16,170 bases of DNA from JAAXQD01 sp032126435. GTDB lineage: Bacteria; Desulfobacterota; Desulfobacteria; Desulfobacterales; UBA11574. The position numbers and the translations under genes are program-made. Under the pieces are notes generated by a model. It was not told where the DNA came from and did not search any database. It saw only the letters and a program-made list of their open reading frames with translations. The stretch lies in contig JAQBBE010000191.1 of assembly GCA_032126435.1 (NCBI GenBank), forward strand, positions 1 through 16,170. Direction: 5' to 3'. Positions 1-7,315 of the stretch are shown here, piece by piece. Position 1 is the stretch's first letter. Each line of letters begins with the position of its first letter.

Positions 1-1
1 G

Positions 2-157
2 GTGGCCGACGGTAAAGCAATGCCGCTGAATGTAAAGATCCTCGGCTATTATGACGGCGGTGTCGCTGTTGAAGGGAGTCTGCAACCCGGTGATCAAGTG
101 GTCATCCGTGGAAACGAGCGCCTCAGGCCCGGACAACCGGTAGCCGTACAAAAATGA
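2..157 (+). CDS. RND efflux periplasmic adaptor (membrane fusion protein), C-terminal end only
   Basis: Only the last 51 codons are in the window; the 5' end lies outside it. The visible residues include VADGKAMPLNVKILGYYDGG, then a G-x-LQPGDQVVIRGNERLRPGQPV stretch. This is the usual ending of HlyD/AcrA-type adaptors: a beta-rich membrane-proximal domain with a GLxxGDxVVxxG turn. Such proteins bridge an inner-membrane RND pump to an outer-membrane channel in the periplasm. The gene ends in tandem stop codons (155-160). It is followed 156 bases later, in the same orientation, by the RND pump gene, the standard adaptor-pump order. Substrate cannot be told from this fragment. Confidence 0.85.
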   Translation: MADGKAMPLNVKILGYYDGGVAVEGSLQPGDQVVIRGNERLRPGQPVAVQK

Positions 158-240
158 TGAAAAATACAGAGACCAGGAATCGGGGGTCAGGGGTCAGGCC
201 GTTGCAAACCTGTTTGGTTTGACACCCAGAACCTTGAACC

Positions 241-303
241 CGTAACTCGTAACCCGTAACTCGTAACTCGTAACCCGTAACTCGCAACCCGTAACTCGTA
301 ACC
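241..303. repeat. Heptamer tandem tract, nine units of CGTAACY
   Basis: Nine consecutive 7-base units run without a phase break: CGTAACT or CGTAACC, with one CGCAACC at 283-289. Just upstream (about 184-198) lie two copies of another heptamer, GGGGTCA. The tract fills the spacer between the adaptor and the pump and stops about 10 bases before the pump start codon. The same CGTAACY word recurs at 3657-3684 on the other side of the pump gene. The units contain stops in the plus frame, so this is not coding. Confidence 0.9.
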
Positions 304-313
304 CGAACCTTCT

Positions 314-3300
314 ATGAAACTTGTCGCTACCGCCATAAAAAAACCGGTGACCGTTACGGTGGGAGTCCTCCTTCTGGTTCTGTTCGGCTCCATATCACTT
401 TTCAGGATTCCGATTCAGCTGACGCCCAATGTCGATCTTCCGGAGATTTCCATCACGACCACCTGGCGCGGCGCAAGTCCTGTTGAAGTGGAACGCGAAA
501 TCGTCGATGCCCAGGAAGAAGAACTCAAAAACCTCGAAGGTCTGGTAGAGATTAAAAGTGAAAGCCAGGACAGCAGCGCCTATATCAATCTGATGTTCGA
601 AATCGGCACGAATACCGATGAAGCCCTGCTCAGGGTATCCAACAGTCTCGAACGGGTAAAAAAATATCCGGACGATGTGGATAAGCCGATCATAAAGTCC
701 GGAGGAAGACGCGAAAAGGCAATCGCCTGGATGGTATTGCAGGCGCTGGACGGATATGAGGGGGTTTTACAGGAGGAATACGATTTTATCGATGAGTATG
801 TGAAGCCCCGCCTTGAGAGGATTTCCGGGATATCGTCTTCCAACATCTACGGAGGCCGGGAACGAGAGATTCAGGTCATTGTGGATATCGACGCCCTCTC
901 GGCCCGGAAGGTGACCATTCCTGAACTCGTTCGAGCCCTTGATATAGAAAATAAAAACATCAGCGCCGGTGACTTTGACGAAGGCAAGCGTCGCTATATC
1001 GCCCGAACCGTCGGCGAATACAAGAGTGCCGAGGACATCTCCAATGTTATCATCAAAAGAGTCAACGGCATCCCTGTTACCGTCAGCGACATTGCCGTCG
1101 TCGAATTCGGTTTTAAAGATTCGGATTATGTCGTCCGGCATACCGGTACCCCGACCATCGTTTTTAACGCGGTTCGCGAACCCGGTTCCAATGTCCTGGT
1201 GGTGGTAAAGAAACTCCAAGAAGCCATCACCGAATTGAATGACGGGCTGTTAAAAGAAAAGAAGTTAAAGATTGCAAAGGTCTATGATGAAACCGGCTAC
1301 ATTTATAGTGCCATAAATCTGGTCAGGAAGAATATTTTTGTGGGTGGATCTCTGGCGATTTTAGTGCTTTTATTATTTTTACGGAGTTTTGCCAGCACAG
1401 TCATCGTGGCCATCGCCATTCCCATCAGCGCCATCGGAACGTTCCTTGTCATGACCTTAATGGGACGGAATATCAACGTCGTCAGCTTGGCCGGCCTTTC
1501 CTTTGCCATCGGTATGATCGTGGATAATTCCATTGTGGTATTTGAAAATATCTTCCGCCACCGTGAGATGGGTAAAACCCGCATCCAGGCAGCCTATGAC
1601 GGGACCGTTGAAGTCTGGGGAGCGGTTCTGGCCAGCACATTGACCACCGTGGCGGTATTTCTTCCCATTGTTTTCGTTCAGGAGGAGGCCGGCCAGCTTT
1701 TCCGTGACATCGCCATCGCCATCAGTAGTGCCGTGATATTGAGCCTCATCATCTCCATTACGGTGATTCCGACCTTGTCATCCAGAATCCTGGGAAAAGT
1801 TCAAAAAGATAAAAACACGGCATTCAAAACAACGGGGTCTTTTGCGCGAATCTGGAAACCCGTCAATTTCATCATGCGAGGGCTCACCGCTGTCGCCGGC
1901 GGCTTTATAGACTACACCACCCGGTTTGTTTACTGGATGTGCGGATTGTTTACGGCACGTATCGGGCTTGCCGTCATCATGCCCCTTCTGGCCATTGGAC
2001 TGGCATATTTTTTGATGCCGAAAACTGAATATCTGCCTGAAGGCAATCGGGAGATATTGTTCGGGATTCTGTTGCCGCCACCGGGTTACAATCTGGCTGA
2101 GCTCGAGAAAATCGGGGAGACCGTGGAAAAAGACATTCTTCCGCTGGTGGAACACGATCAGAAAAGCGAACTGGCCGAAAAGCTGAATCTTCCGCCGGTC
2201 AGCAATTTTTTCTATGTTGCACGGGGGCAATCGGTTTTCATGGGGATTGTTTCAAAAATTCAGGAAAGGACTCGGGAACTTTTGCCCTATGTCTACGGTG
2301 TATTGAGAAAAATTCCCGGCATGATTGCCATTGTTCAGCAGCCCAGTCTCTTTTCACGCAATATCGGTGAAGGCCGATCCATCGAGATAGAGATCAAGGG
2401 ACCCGATCTCGCGGAACTCATTAATATGGGCAGACAGATATACGGATTGTCGGCCCAGGCGCTGCCCGGCGCACAGATTCGACCCATACCCGGTCTGGAC
2501 TTGGGCAATCCGGAAATGCGTATTATTCCCAATCGCGAACGCCTGACCCGCCTGGGGATGACCACGGCGGATCTCGGATTGATCGTGGACACCATGGTGG
2601 ATGAGGCCAAAGCCAGCACGTACCGGCTGCACGGTGATGAAATCGATCTCGTGGTAAAAAGTCGGGAAGGACGGCTCGAACGCACCCAGGACCTGCCCCA
2701 ATTCCCGGTGGTGGCACCGTCGGGAGAAAAAGTGACCTTAAACTCCCTCGCTGAAGTAAAGCTTGAAGAAGGACCCATCCAGATCAATCATATCGATTCT
2801 CAGCGGGCCATTACGATCCAGGTGATTCCACCCATGGATGTGCCCCTTGAAACCGCCATGGTCATCGTAGAAGAAAAGGTGGTGGGTCCGATCAAGGCCA
2901 AAAGCGCCCTTTCAAGACTGTACAGTATCAATCTCGGCGTCACGGCCGACGACCTGACCCGAACCCGAGCAGCCCTGATGTGGAATTTTATTCTGGCCAT
3001 CGTCATTAGCTATTTACTGATGTCGGCGTTGTTCGAAAATTTCTTCTATCCATTCATTATTATGTTCAGCGTCCCCCTGGCCGCCGCCGGAGGCTTTGTG
3101 GGCTTATCTCTGGTGAATCTATTTATTGCCTATCAGGCGCTAGACATTATTACCATGCTCGGATTCGTCATCCTGGTGGGTATCGTGGTAAATAACGCCA
3201 TCCTGATTGTCCACCAAAGTCTGAACAATATCCGGGACCACAACATGTCGCCCCGGGATGCCATCACCGAATCGGTCCGGACCCGTATCCGACCGATTTA

Positions 3301-3505
3301 CATGAGCAGTATCACCACGGTATCCGCCATGCTTCCGTTGATCCTTGCTCCGGGAGCAGGCTCTGAGTTCTATCGCGGTCTTGGAAGTGTTGTGGTGGGC
3401 GGCCTGCTCATTTCAACGGTGTTTACCATATTTCTGATTCCGGCCCTGCTGAGCTTGACCTTCGATGCAGCCAATGCTCTGAAAAAGCGCTTTTCAAAAA
3501 CATAG
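314..3505 (+). CDS. RND-family inner-membrane efflux pump (AcrB/HAE1-like)
   Basis: The protein has 1063 residues, the usual length for RND pumps (about 1000-1060). It is a proton-driven inner-membrane exporter that works with the adaptor encoded just upstream. The N-terminus (MKLVATAIKKPVTVTVGVLL) is the typical first membrane helix. Two sets of transmembrane helices (about 335-540 and 890-1050) flank large periplasmic loops. TM4 carries GMIVDNSIVVFENI, with Asp404 and Asn405 where AcrB has Asp407-Asp408. TM10 has VVNNAIL (Asn960-Asn961) where AcrB has a Lys-Asn pair, and RTRIRPIYMSS follows. This is the DN/NN variant seen in many RND proteins, so proton relay details may differ from AcrB. 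The ATG at 314 is the first possible start after an in-frame TAA at 299. No Shine-Dalgarno motif precedes it because the heptamer tract runs almost to the start. Substrate is unknown. Confidence 0.95.
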   Translation: MKLVATAIKKPVTVTVGVLLLVLFGSISLFRIPIQLTPNVDLPEISITTTWRGASPVEVEREIVDAQEEELKNLEGLVEIKSESQDSSAYINLMFEIGTNTDEALLRVSNSLERVKKYPDDVDKPIIKSGGRREKAIAWMVLQALDGYEGVLQEEYDFIDEYVKPRLERISGISSSNIYGGREREIQVIVDIDALSARKVTIPELVRALDIENKNISAGDFDEGKRRYIARTVGEYKSAEDISNVIIKRVNGIPVTVSDIAVVEFGFKDSDYVVRHTGTPTIVFNAVREPGSNVLVVVKKLQEAITELNDGLLKEKKLKIAKVYDETGYIYSAINLVRKNIFVGGSLAILVLLLFLRSFASTVIVAIAIPISAIGTFLVMTLMGRNINVVSLAGLSFAIGMIVDNSIVVFENIFRHREMGKTRIQAAYDGTVEVWGAVLASTLTTVAVFLPIVFVQEEAGQLFRDIAIAISSAVILSLIISITVIPTLSSRILGKVQKDKNTAFKTTGSFARIWKPVNFIMRGLTAVAGGFIDYTTRFVYWMCGLFTARIGLAVIMPLLAIGLAYFLMPKTEYLPEGNREILFGILLPPPGYNLAELEKIGETVEKDILPLVEHDQKSELAEKLNLPPVSNFFYVARGQSVFMGIVSKIQERTRELLPYVYGVLRKIPGMIAIVQQPSLFSRNIGEGRSIEIEIKGPDLAELINMGRQIYGLSAQALPGAQIRPIPGLDLGNPEMRIIPNRERLTRLGMTTADLGLIVDTMVDEAKASTYRLHGDEIDLVVKSREGRLERTQDLPQFPVVAPSGEKVTLNSLAEVKLEEGPIQINHIDSQRAITIQVIPPMDVPLETAMVIVEEKVVGPIKAKSALSRLYSINLGVTADDLTRTRAALMWNFILAIVISYLLMSALFENFFYPFIIMFSVPLAAAGGFVGLSLVNLFIAYQALDIITMLGFVILVGIVVNNAILIVHQSLNNIRDHNMSPRDAITESVRTRIRPIYMSSITTVSAMLPLILAPGAGSEFYRGLGSVVVGGLLISTVFTIFLIPALLSLTFDAANALKKRFSKT

Positions 3506-3515
3506 ATATTTCTTC

Positions 3516-3770
3516 ACCCTCTGCCCTTCACGCTTTGCCCTCTGCGCTATGCCCTATGCCCTATGCCCTATGCCTTTAACTTTTCACTTTTCACTTTTTC
3601 CTATTTCCTATTTACTATTTCCTATTTCCTTTACTTTATGCCCTATGCTTTTAACTCGTAACCCGTAACTCGCAACTCGCAACTATATTTTTTGCCCTAT
3701 GCCTTTAACTTTTCACTTTTTCCTATTTCCTATTTCCTATTTCCTATTTCCTTTACTTTATGCCCTATGC
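3516..3770. repeat. Degenerate heptamer-word repeat tract
   Basis: About 250 bases are built from 7-base words in long runs of a constant 7-base phase. They include GCCCTAT (3551-3571), CACTTTT-type, CCTATTT (many), and CGTAACC/CGCAACT (3657-3684). From 3516 the blocks read ACCCTCT, GCCCTTC, ACGCTTT, GCCCTCT, GCGCTAT, GCCCTAT and so on. An 84-base block (3565-3648) is repeated in slightly shorter form at 3694-3770. A nominal 61-codon ORF starting here (3760-3945) shows no coding character. Similar word tracts are, in my recollection, common between genes in Desulfobacterales and some other environmental bacteria; I cannot confirm that here. Confidence 0.85.
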
Positions 3771-4033
3771 CCCACGCGCTACGCGGTATTTTGTATCCGT
3801 ATTTTATGCTACAAAAATCATAATTGACAATATTGTCTTTTTAATGTATCAGAATCATTACTTATCCGAAGAGAAAATTAATTCTTCACAAGCGTTGCCC
3901 CTCGACCCGGACCGGTGTTTGTCGCCGGCAGGGGTGAATGGCTGAGTTGTGAGTTTAATATTTCCAAATAGTTATTGACGGCGAGCATCTTAAACGGTAT
4001 TTTTTATTTCTAAAAATAGTAACTCTGACGGCT
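3771..4033. other. Gene-free AT-rich spacer
   Basis: No convincing gene is present on either strand. It holds a perfect 12-base palindrome GACAATATTGTC at 3826-3837 that overlaps a TTGACA hexamer (3824-3829), and a GC-rich segment with possible pairing CCCCT (3898-3902) with AGGGG (3930-3934). A TTGACG-17-TATTTT arrangement at 3975-4003 resembles a promoter, but no gene lies downstream on that strand. Confidence 0.5.
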
Positions 4034-4084
4034 TCGTAAAAAGTCTTTTGTAAGCGACATCGAGCAAAAACAGACTTTTTACGA
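4034..4084. repeat. Inverted repeat, 13-base arms, between pump region and ABC operon
   Basis: The arms TCGTAAAAAGTCT (4034-4046) and AGACTTTTTACGA (4072-4084) are perfect complements around a 25-base loop. It lies 12 bases downstream of the last gene of the ABC importer operon, which is on the minus strand. No U-tract follows the outer arm on either strand, so it does not look like an ordinary intrinsic terminator. It may still act as a 3' stabilising hairpin, or be a short REP-like repetitive element. Confidence 0.6.
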
Positions 4085-4096
4085 GTTCATCATCCT

Positions 4097-4762
4097 TTAG
4101 GCCTTCCCAAAACCCGGAATCTTGTATTTTTTCTCGAGCTTTTGAAGCATAAACGAGGCAATGGTCACAAGAACCAGATAATAAAAGCCGAGGAAAAGGA
4201 AAACCTCGGTATACCGGAACGTTCGGGTGGCGATAATTTTGCCTTCACCGGTCAGTTCAATACACGTGATGATGTATGCCAAAGACGAATATTTAATCAG
4301 GTATATGATTTCGTTGCTGCAGCCGGGCAGGGCCTTTCGAATCGCCTGGGGCACGATGATGTAGCACATGGTTTTAAAGGTGGAAAACCCCATGGACTCG
4401 GCCGCCAGGATCTGTCCTTTTTTGATGGATAAAAGGCCGCCCCGGATATATTCGGAATGGTACGCACTGCTGCACAGGATAAAACCGGTGACGGACGCTG
4501 AGTATGCATCCAGGTAAATGCCGAGATTCGGCAGGCCGAAATAGAGTATAAACAGCTGAACCAGCAAGGGGGTTCCCCGAAAAACGGCGGCATACCCGTT
4601 GGCGGCCTTTCGGATTGCCGGAGGTCCAAAGGTCCGTAACGTCCCGATCACAATTCCGAACACCAGCCCTAACAGTCCGGATGGAATGATCAGCTTGATG
4701 CTCATGACAAGCCCCCGGTTGAGTGCCGGGATCAACTGGGTCGTAAAAAAGGCTGTTTCCAA
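4097..4762 (-). CDS. Polar amino-acid ABC transporter permease (second permease of the operon)
   Basis: The 221-residue inner-membrane permease belongs to the HisM/GlnP family (BPD_transp_1). It has hydrophobic segments at about 20-45, 60-80, 90-110 and 185-210. The cytoplasmic coupling loop is present as GQILAAESMGFSTFKTMCYIIVPQAIRKALP (written here only as a motif range, about 117-147), with the EAA...G pattern. It should pair with the other permease of the operon as a heterodimer. The start codon is TTG at 4762, four bases past the ATPase stop, with an in-frame TAA immediately upstream, so translation probably depends on coupling to the ATPase gene. The next ATG (residue 20) would remove part of the first helix. 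It is the last gene of the operon. Confidence 0.9.
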   Translation of the reverse strand: METAFFTTQLIPALNRGLVMSIKLIIPSGLLGLVFGIVIGTLRTFGPPAIRKAANGYAAVFRGTPLLVQLFILYFGLPNLGIYLDAYSASVTGFILCSSAYHSEYIRGGLLSIKKGQILAAESMGFSTFKTMCYIIVPQAIRKALPGCSNEIIYLIKYSSLAYIITCIELTGEGKIIATRTFRYTEVFLFLGFYYLVLVTIASFMLQKLEKKYKIPGFGKA

Positions 4763-4766
4763 TTAA

Positions 4767-5531
4767 TTACGCTTTCTCTTTATATAAGTCATCGAGCCGG
4801 GAACAGAAGTCCCTGGATCGGGTACATGCGTCCGGGGAAAGCAGTTCTGCCGGTGTTCCCTGCTCAAGGATGATGCCGTTTTCCAAAAAAATCACTTCAT
4901 GGGCCAAAGATCGCGTAAAGGCGATCTGATGGGTAGCCAAAATCATGGTCATGCCGCCATGGGCCAAATTCTGGATGACAGATAGAACTTCGCCGATCAG
5001 TTCCGGATCCAGGGCGGATGTGGGTTCATCCAAAAGCATGATTTTTGGATCCATGGCAAGGGCTCTGGCAATGGAAACCCGCTGTTTCTGACCGCCCGAC
5101 AGCTCAGCCGGGTAAAGATCGATCTTGTCTCCCAGGCCGACCTGTTCGAGCTCGGCCATGGCCCGATCCCGGGCCTCGGGCCGGCGCATCTTTTTAACCT
5201 TTCGCAGTGCAATGGCGACGTTATCCAGGGCATTCAAGTGGTCGAAGAGGTTGAAGTCCTGAAAGATCATGCCCACCTGTTGCCGAAATGCATAGAGATC
5301 GCGCTTGTGGCGGTTTTTAATTTCAACGCCGTCCAGCCACACCCGCCCGCTGTCCGGAGGAAGGAGAAAATTGATGCACTGGAGGAGGGTGCTTTTACCG
5401 GCCCCCGATGGCCCGATGAGCACCTTTAACTCGCCCTTTTTGAGACTCAAGGATACGGATTTGAGGATCTCCTTTCCACCGAGGATTTTTGTGATATTTT
5501 CAACACGCAGAATCGGTTCTTCTTGGGTCAT
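4767..5531 (-). CDS. Polar amino-acid ABC transporter ATP-binding protein (GlnQ/HisP type)
   Basis: The 254-residue cytoplasmic ATPase energises uptake through the two permeases. Motifs run in order: Walker A GPSGAGKST, Q-loop FQDFN, signature LSGGQKQR, Walker B IMLLDEPTSALDPE and H-loop ATHQ. Length fits the GlnQ/HisP family (about 240-257). I chose the ATG at 5531 (MTQEEPILRVENITK). It is preceded by AAGGAA at good spacing and lies 13 bases after the stop of the upstream permease gene. A longer reading frame to 5582 would overlap that gene and add an untypical N-terminus. Its product should act with the neighbouring permeases and the binding protein. Confidence 0.93.
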   Translation of the reverse strand: MTQEEPILRVENITKILGGKEILKSVSLSLKKGELKVLIGPSGAGKSTLLQCINFLLPPDSGRVWLDGVEIKNRHKRDLYAFRQQVGMIFQDFNLFDHLNALDNVAIALRKVKKMRRPEARDRAMAELEQVGLGDKIDLYPAELSGGQKQRVSIARALAMDPKIMLLDEPTSALDPELIGEVLSVIQNLAHGGMTMILATHQIAFTRSLAHEVIFLENGIILEQGTPAELLSPDACTRSRDFCSRLDDLYKEKA

Positions 5532-5544
5532 CGTCGTCGCTTCC

Positions 5545-6213
5545 TTAGTGAGCATAGCCGGGTATCCGGACCTTTTTTTCAAGTTTTAAAAGCGCCCGAA
5601 CTCCCAGCCAGGTCAGAATGAAATACAGGCATCCGGCCGTTATGTAAAGCGGCAGGTGGTGATACGTCCGTGAGGCGACAAAATGACTGCGCGCCATGAT
5701 TTCAGAGGTCCCGAGGACAAACGCAAGGGCGGAGTCCTTGAGGATAATGGAATACTCATTGGACCAGGCGGGTATGGAGAACCTTAGGGCCTGGGGCAGA
5801 ATAATGGAGATGATGGCCTTCAAATCGCTCATCCCCAGAGCCTTTGCAGCTTGAAACTGGCCCCGGGGTAACGAGAGCATCGCCCCCCTGAAAATTTGAG
5901 ACTGATAGGCCGCGGTGGTCATCCCCAGTACCAGTATGGATGCGGCAAATGCGCTCAGATTAAGGCCGATGAGGGCGAACAATCCGAAATAAAAAAGGAA
6001 CAGAAGAACCAATACCGGAACTCCCCTGAAAAACCAGACGTAAAACCCCACGGCCCAGCGGACGGCACGATTTCCGTAAACTTGGCCGACGGCCATGTGA
6101 ATACCGACGATCAAGCCGATGCCCATGGCACCGATGACGATTCCTATCGTGACCAGCGCCCCCTCGAGCAGATAGGGGAGTGCTTCCAGAATGGCGGAGA
6201 GTGTATCAAACAT
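5545..6213 (-). CDS. Polar amino-acid ABC transporter permease (first permease of the operon)
   Basis: The 222-residue membrane protein is of the HisQ/GlnP family, starting with ATG at 6213. It has four to five hydrophobic helices (about 15-40, 52-72, 82-105, 185-205). The coupling loop GQFQAAKALGMSDLKAIIS is followed by IILPQALRFSIPAW (about residues 122-155), the EAA motif that contacts the ATPase. A motif typical of these permeases, FYVWFFRGVPVLVLLFLFYF, lies near residues 57-76. The gene is separated from the upstream binding-protein gene by an intrinsic terminator (6234-6271). It therefore depends either on read-through or on a promoter I could not identify. The Shine-Dalgarno is weak. 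Confidence 0.93.
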   Translation of the reverse strand: MFDTLSAILEALPYLLEGALVTIGIVIGAMGIGLIVGIHMAVGQVYGNRAVRWAVGFYVWFFRGVPVLVLLFLFYFGLFALIGLNLSAFAASILVLGMTTAAYQSQIFRGAMLSLPRGQFQAAKALGMSDLKAIISIILPQALRFSIPAWSNEYSIILKDSALAFVLGTSEIMARSHFVASRTYHHLPLYITAGCLYFILTWLGVRALLKLEKKVRIPGYAH

Positions 6214-6233
6214 CGTAGAATAGCTCGACCTTC

Positions 6234-6271
6234 AAAAAAAACGGAAGGCGCAGGTTAACCCGACGCCTTCC
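6234..6271 (-). terminator. Intrinsic terminator inside the ABC operon, after the binding-protein gene
   Basis: On the minus strand the arm GGAAGGCG (complement of 6264-6271) pairs with CGCCTTCC (complement of 6243-6250) around a 13-base loop. Eight consecutive T residues (complement of 6234-6241) come within two bases. It starts 38 bases after the binding-protein stop codon. Partial termination here would give more binding protein than membrane components, the usual stoichiometry for these importers. Confidence 0.88.
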
Positions 6272-6309
6272 AAATATGGTCTTCCTTCTCCAGCGGTCAT
6301 GCGGACCCG

Positions 6310-7059
6310 CTATTTTCTGAGGTATTTTTTAACCAACTCATCCCAATAAGGATCTGCCATGAGCATTTTCAGCCCGTTGTTGAGCGTATCGAGCAGTTCG
6401 GCATCCTGCTTGCGAACCGCATAGCCGAAATTCTCATCGTGCATGCCGAAGGTGCCGAGGATCTTGACCGGCTTTTTAGCGGCAGCGTCTTCAGCCGGAG
6501 CATCATCCATTGCAGCCGCGGAAATACGGCCGTTCAGAACATCTTCAACCGCCATCGGCGCGGAGTCATAATATATCAGTTCAAAATCCCAGCCTTTTTT
6601 GGCCGCATTGTCTTTGAGCCATTCCGCTTCACTGGTTCCTCGCTGAACGCCCAGACGCTTTTTCCCTGTAAGCACCTGGTCCACAGTCAAATCGGAATCC
6701 TTTTTTGCCACAAAGACCTGCTTGATTTCCCAATACGGGATGGTAAAGTTGACGACTTTCTGGCGTTCGGGGGTAATGCTCATGCCCGAAGCAACAAAAT
6801 CGATCTTTTTGGCCACCAGGTTGGGAATGATTCCGTCCCAGTCCATGGGCTGGTGTTTGACCGTAAATCCCATTTTTTTTGCAATCCAGTTGACCGAGTC
6901 AATATCAAAGCCGCCGGGGTTGCCTGCTTTGTCTACATAGGCAAACGGCGGGAAGTTGGCATCAATGCCGTTGATTAGTTCTTTGGCGCAGACATTACCG
7001 TTTGAAATCATAAAAAGTGCCAAAACAACTGCCATGAACAACGCAAGTTTTTTAACCAT
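6310..7059 (-). CDS. Extracellular polar amino-acid-binding protein (SBP_bac_3)
   Basis: This is the periplasmic substrate-binding component of the ABC importer, 249 residues from the ATG at 7059. That start has an AGGAGG eight bases upstream (complement of 7068-7073). A 26-residue N-terminal extension to 7137 is possible on paper but would bury the signal peptide. The N-terminus is a signal peptide: MVKKLA, a hydrophobic core, then NVCA before KELINGID. Family landmarks follow: ANFPPFAYVDKAGNPGGFDID, DWDGIIPNL, the ligand-binding segment SGMSITPERQKVVNFTIPYW, and GVQRGTSEAEW. The PERQ arginine usually binds the ligand carboxylate. Specificity (glutamine, glutamate, arginine or other) cannot be set from sequence alone. 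It is the first gene of the operon. Confidence 0.93.
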   Translation of the reverse strand: MVKKLALFMAVVLALFMISNGNVCAKELINGIDANFPPFAYVDKAGNPGGFDIDSVNWIAKKMGFTVKHQPMDWDGIIPNLVAKKIDFVASGMSITPERQKVVNFTIPYWEIKQVFVAKKDSDLTVDQVLTGKKRLGVQRGTSEAEWLKDNAAKKGWDFELIYYDSAPMAVEDVLNGRISAAAMDDAPAEDAAAKKPVKILGTFGMHDENFGYAVRKQDAELLDTLNNGLKMLMADPYWDELVKKYLRK

Positions 7060-7207
7060 GTTTCCAACCTCCTGATGATTTGAATTTACATTCCGACCCG
7101 CCTTGGGTTCTCTGTAACCCTTCAGAATAAATCTCAAAGTTTCTGAAGTTGATTCAATTCCGAAAGATCCTCTCAGACGGAGTCGCTATTGTCTTTTACA
7201 TTCCCGC

Positions 7208-7236
7208 TCGATAGCAGTTGAGATGCCGGCTGTCAA
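7208..7236 (-). promoter_or_regulatory. Candidate promoter of the ABC importer operon
   Basis: Minus-strand -35 TTGACA (complement of 7231-7236) lies 17 bases from TATCGA (complement of 7208-7213). The -35 is perfect and the -10 is weak. It would give a 5' UTR of about 140 bases containing a small hairpin, GGGTT/AACCC. Confidence 0.4.
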
Positions 7237-7315
7237 GAGCTATCCATGCAAATGGGGAGCCGCATTCGAGTCTTTGAATAAGGCAAACGCTTTTTAGCCA
7301 CCGGCTTTCGATCAA

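Noticed and set aside
187..393. 68-codon minus-strand ORF over the CGTAACY tract
   Set aside because: It translates the repeat in frame and overlaps the true start of the RND pump.
3760..3945. 61-codon plus-strand ORF beginning inside the heptamer tract
   Set aside because: Its first residues are the translated repeat words, no ribosome-binding site precedes it, and the remaining sequence has no coding character.
3975..4003. Promoter-like TTGACG-17-TATTTT on the plus strand
   Set aside because: No plus-strand gene or leader follows before the convergent ABC operon; AT-rich sequence makes such matches likely by chance.
4034..4084. Intrinsic terminator for the ABC operon
   Set aside because: The stem is good but the T-rich run lies in the loop and arm, not after the hairpin, so it is listed as an inverted repeat instead.
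7060..7137. N-terminal extension of the amino-acid-binding protein
   Set aside because: The ATG at 7059 has a strong AGGAGG and begins a normal signal peptide; the extension would place 26 polar residues before it.
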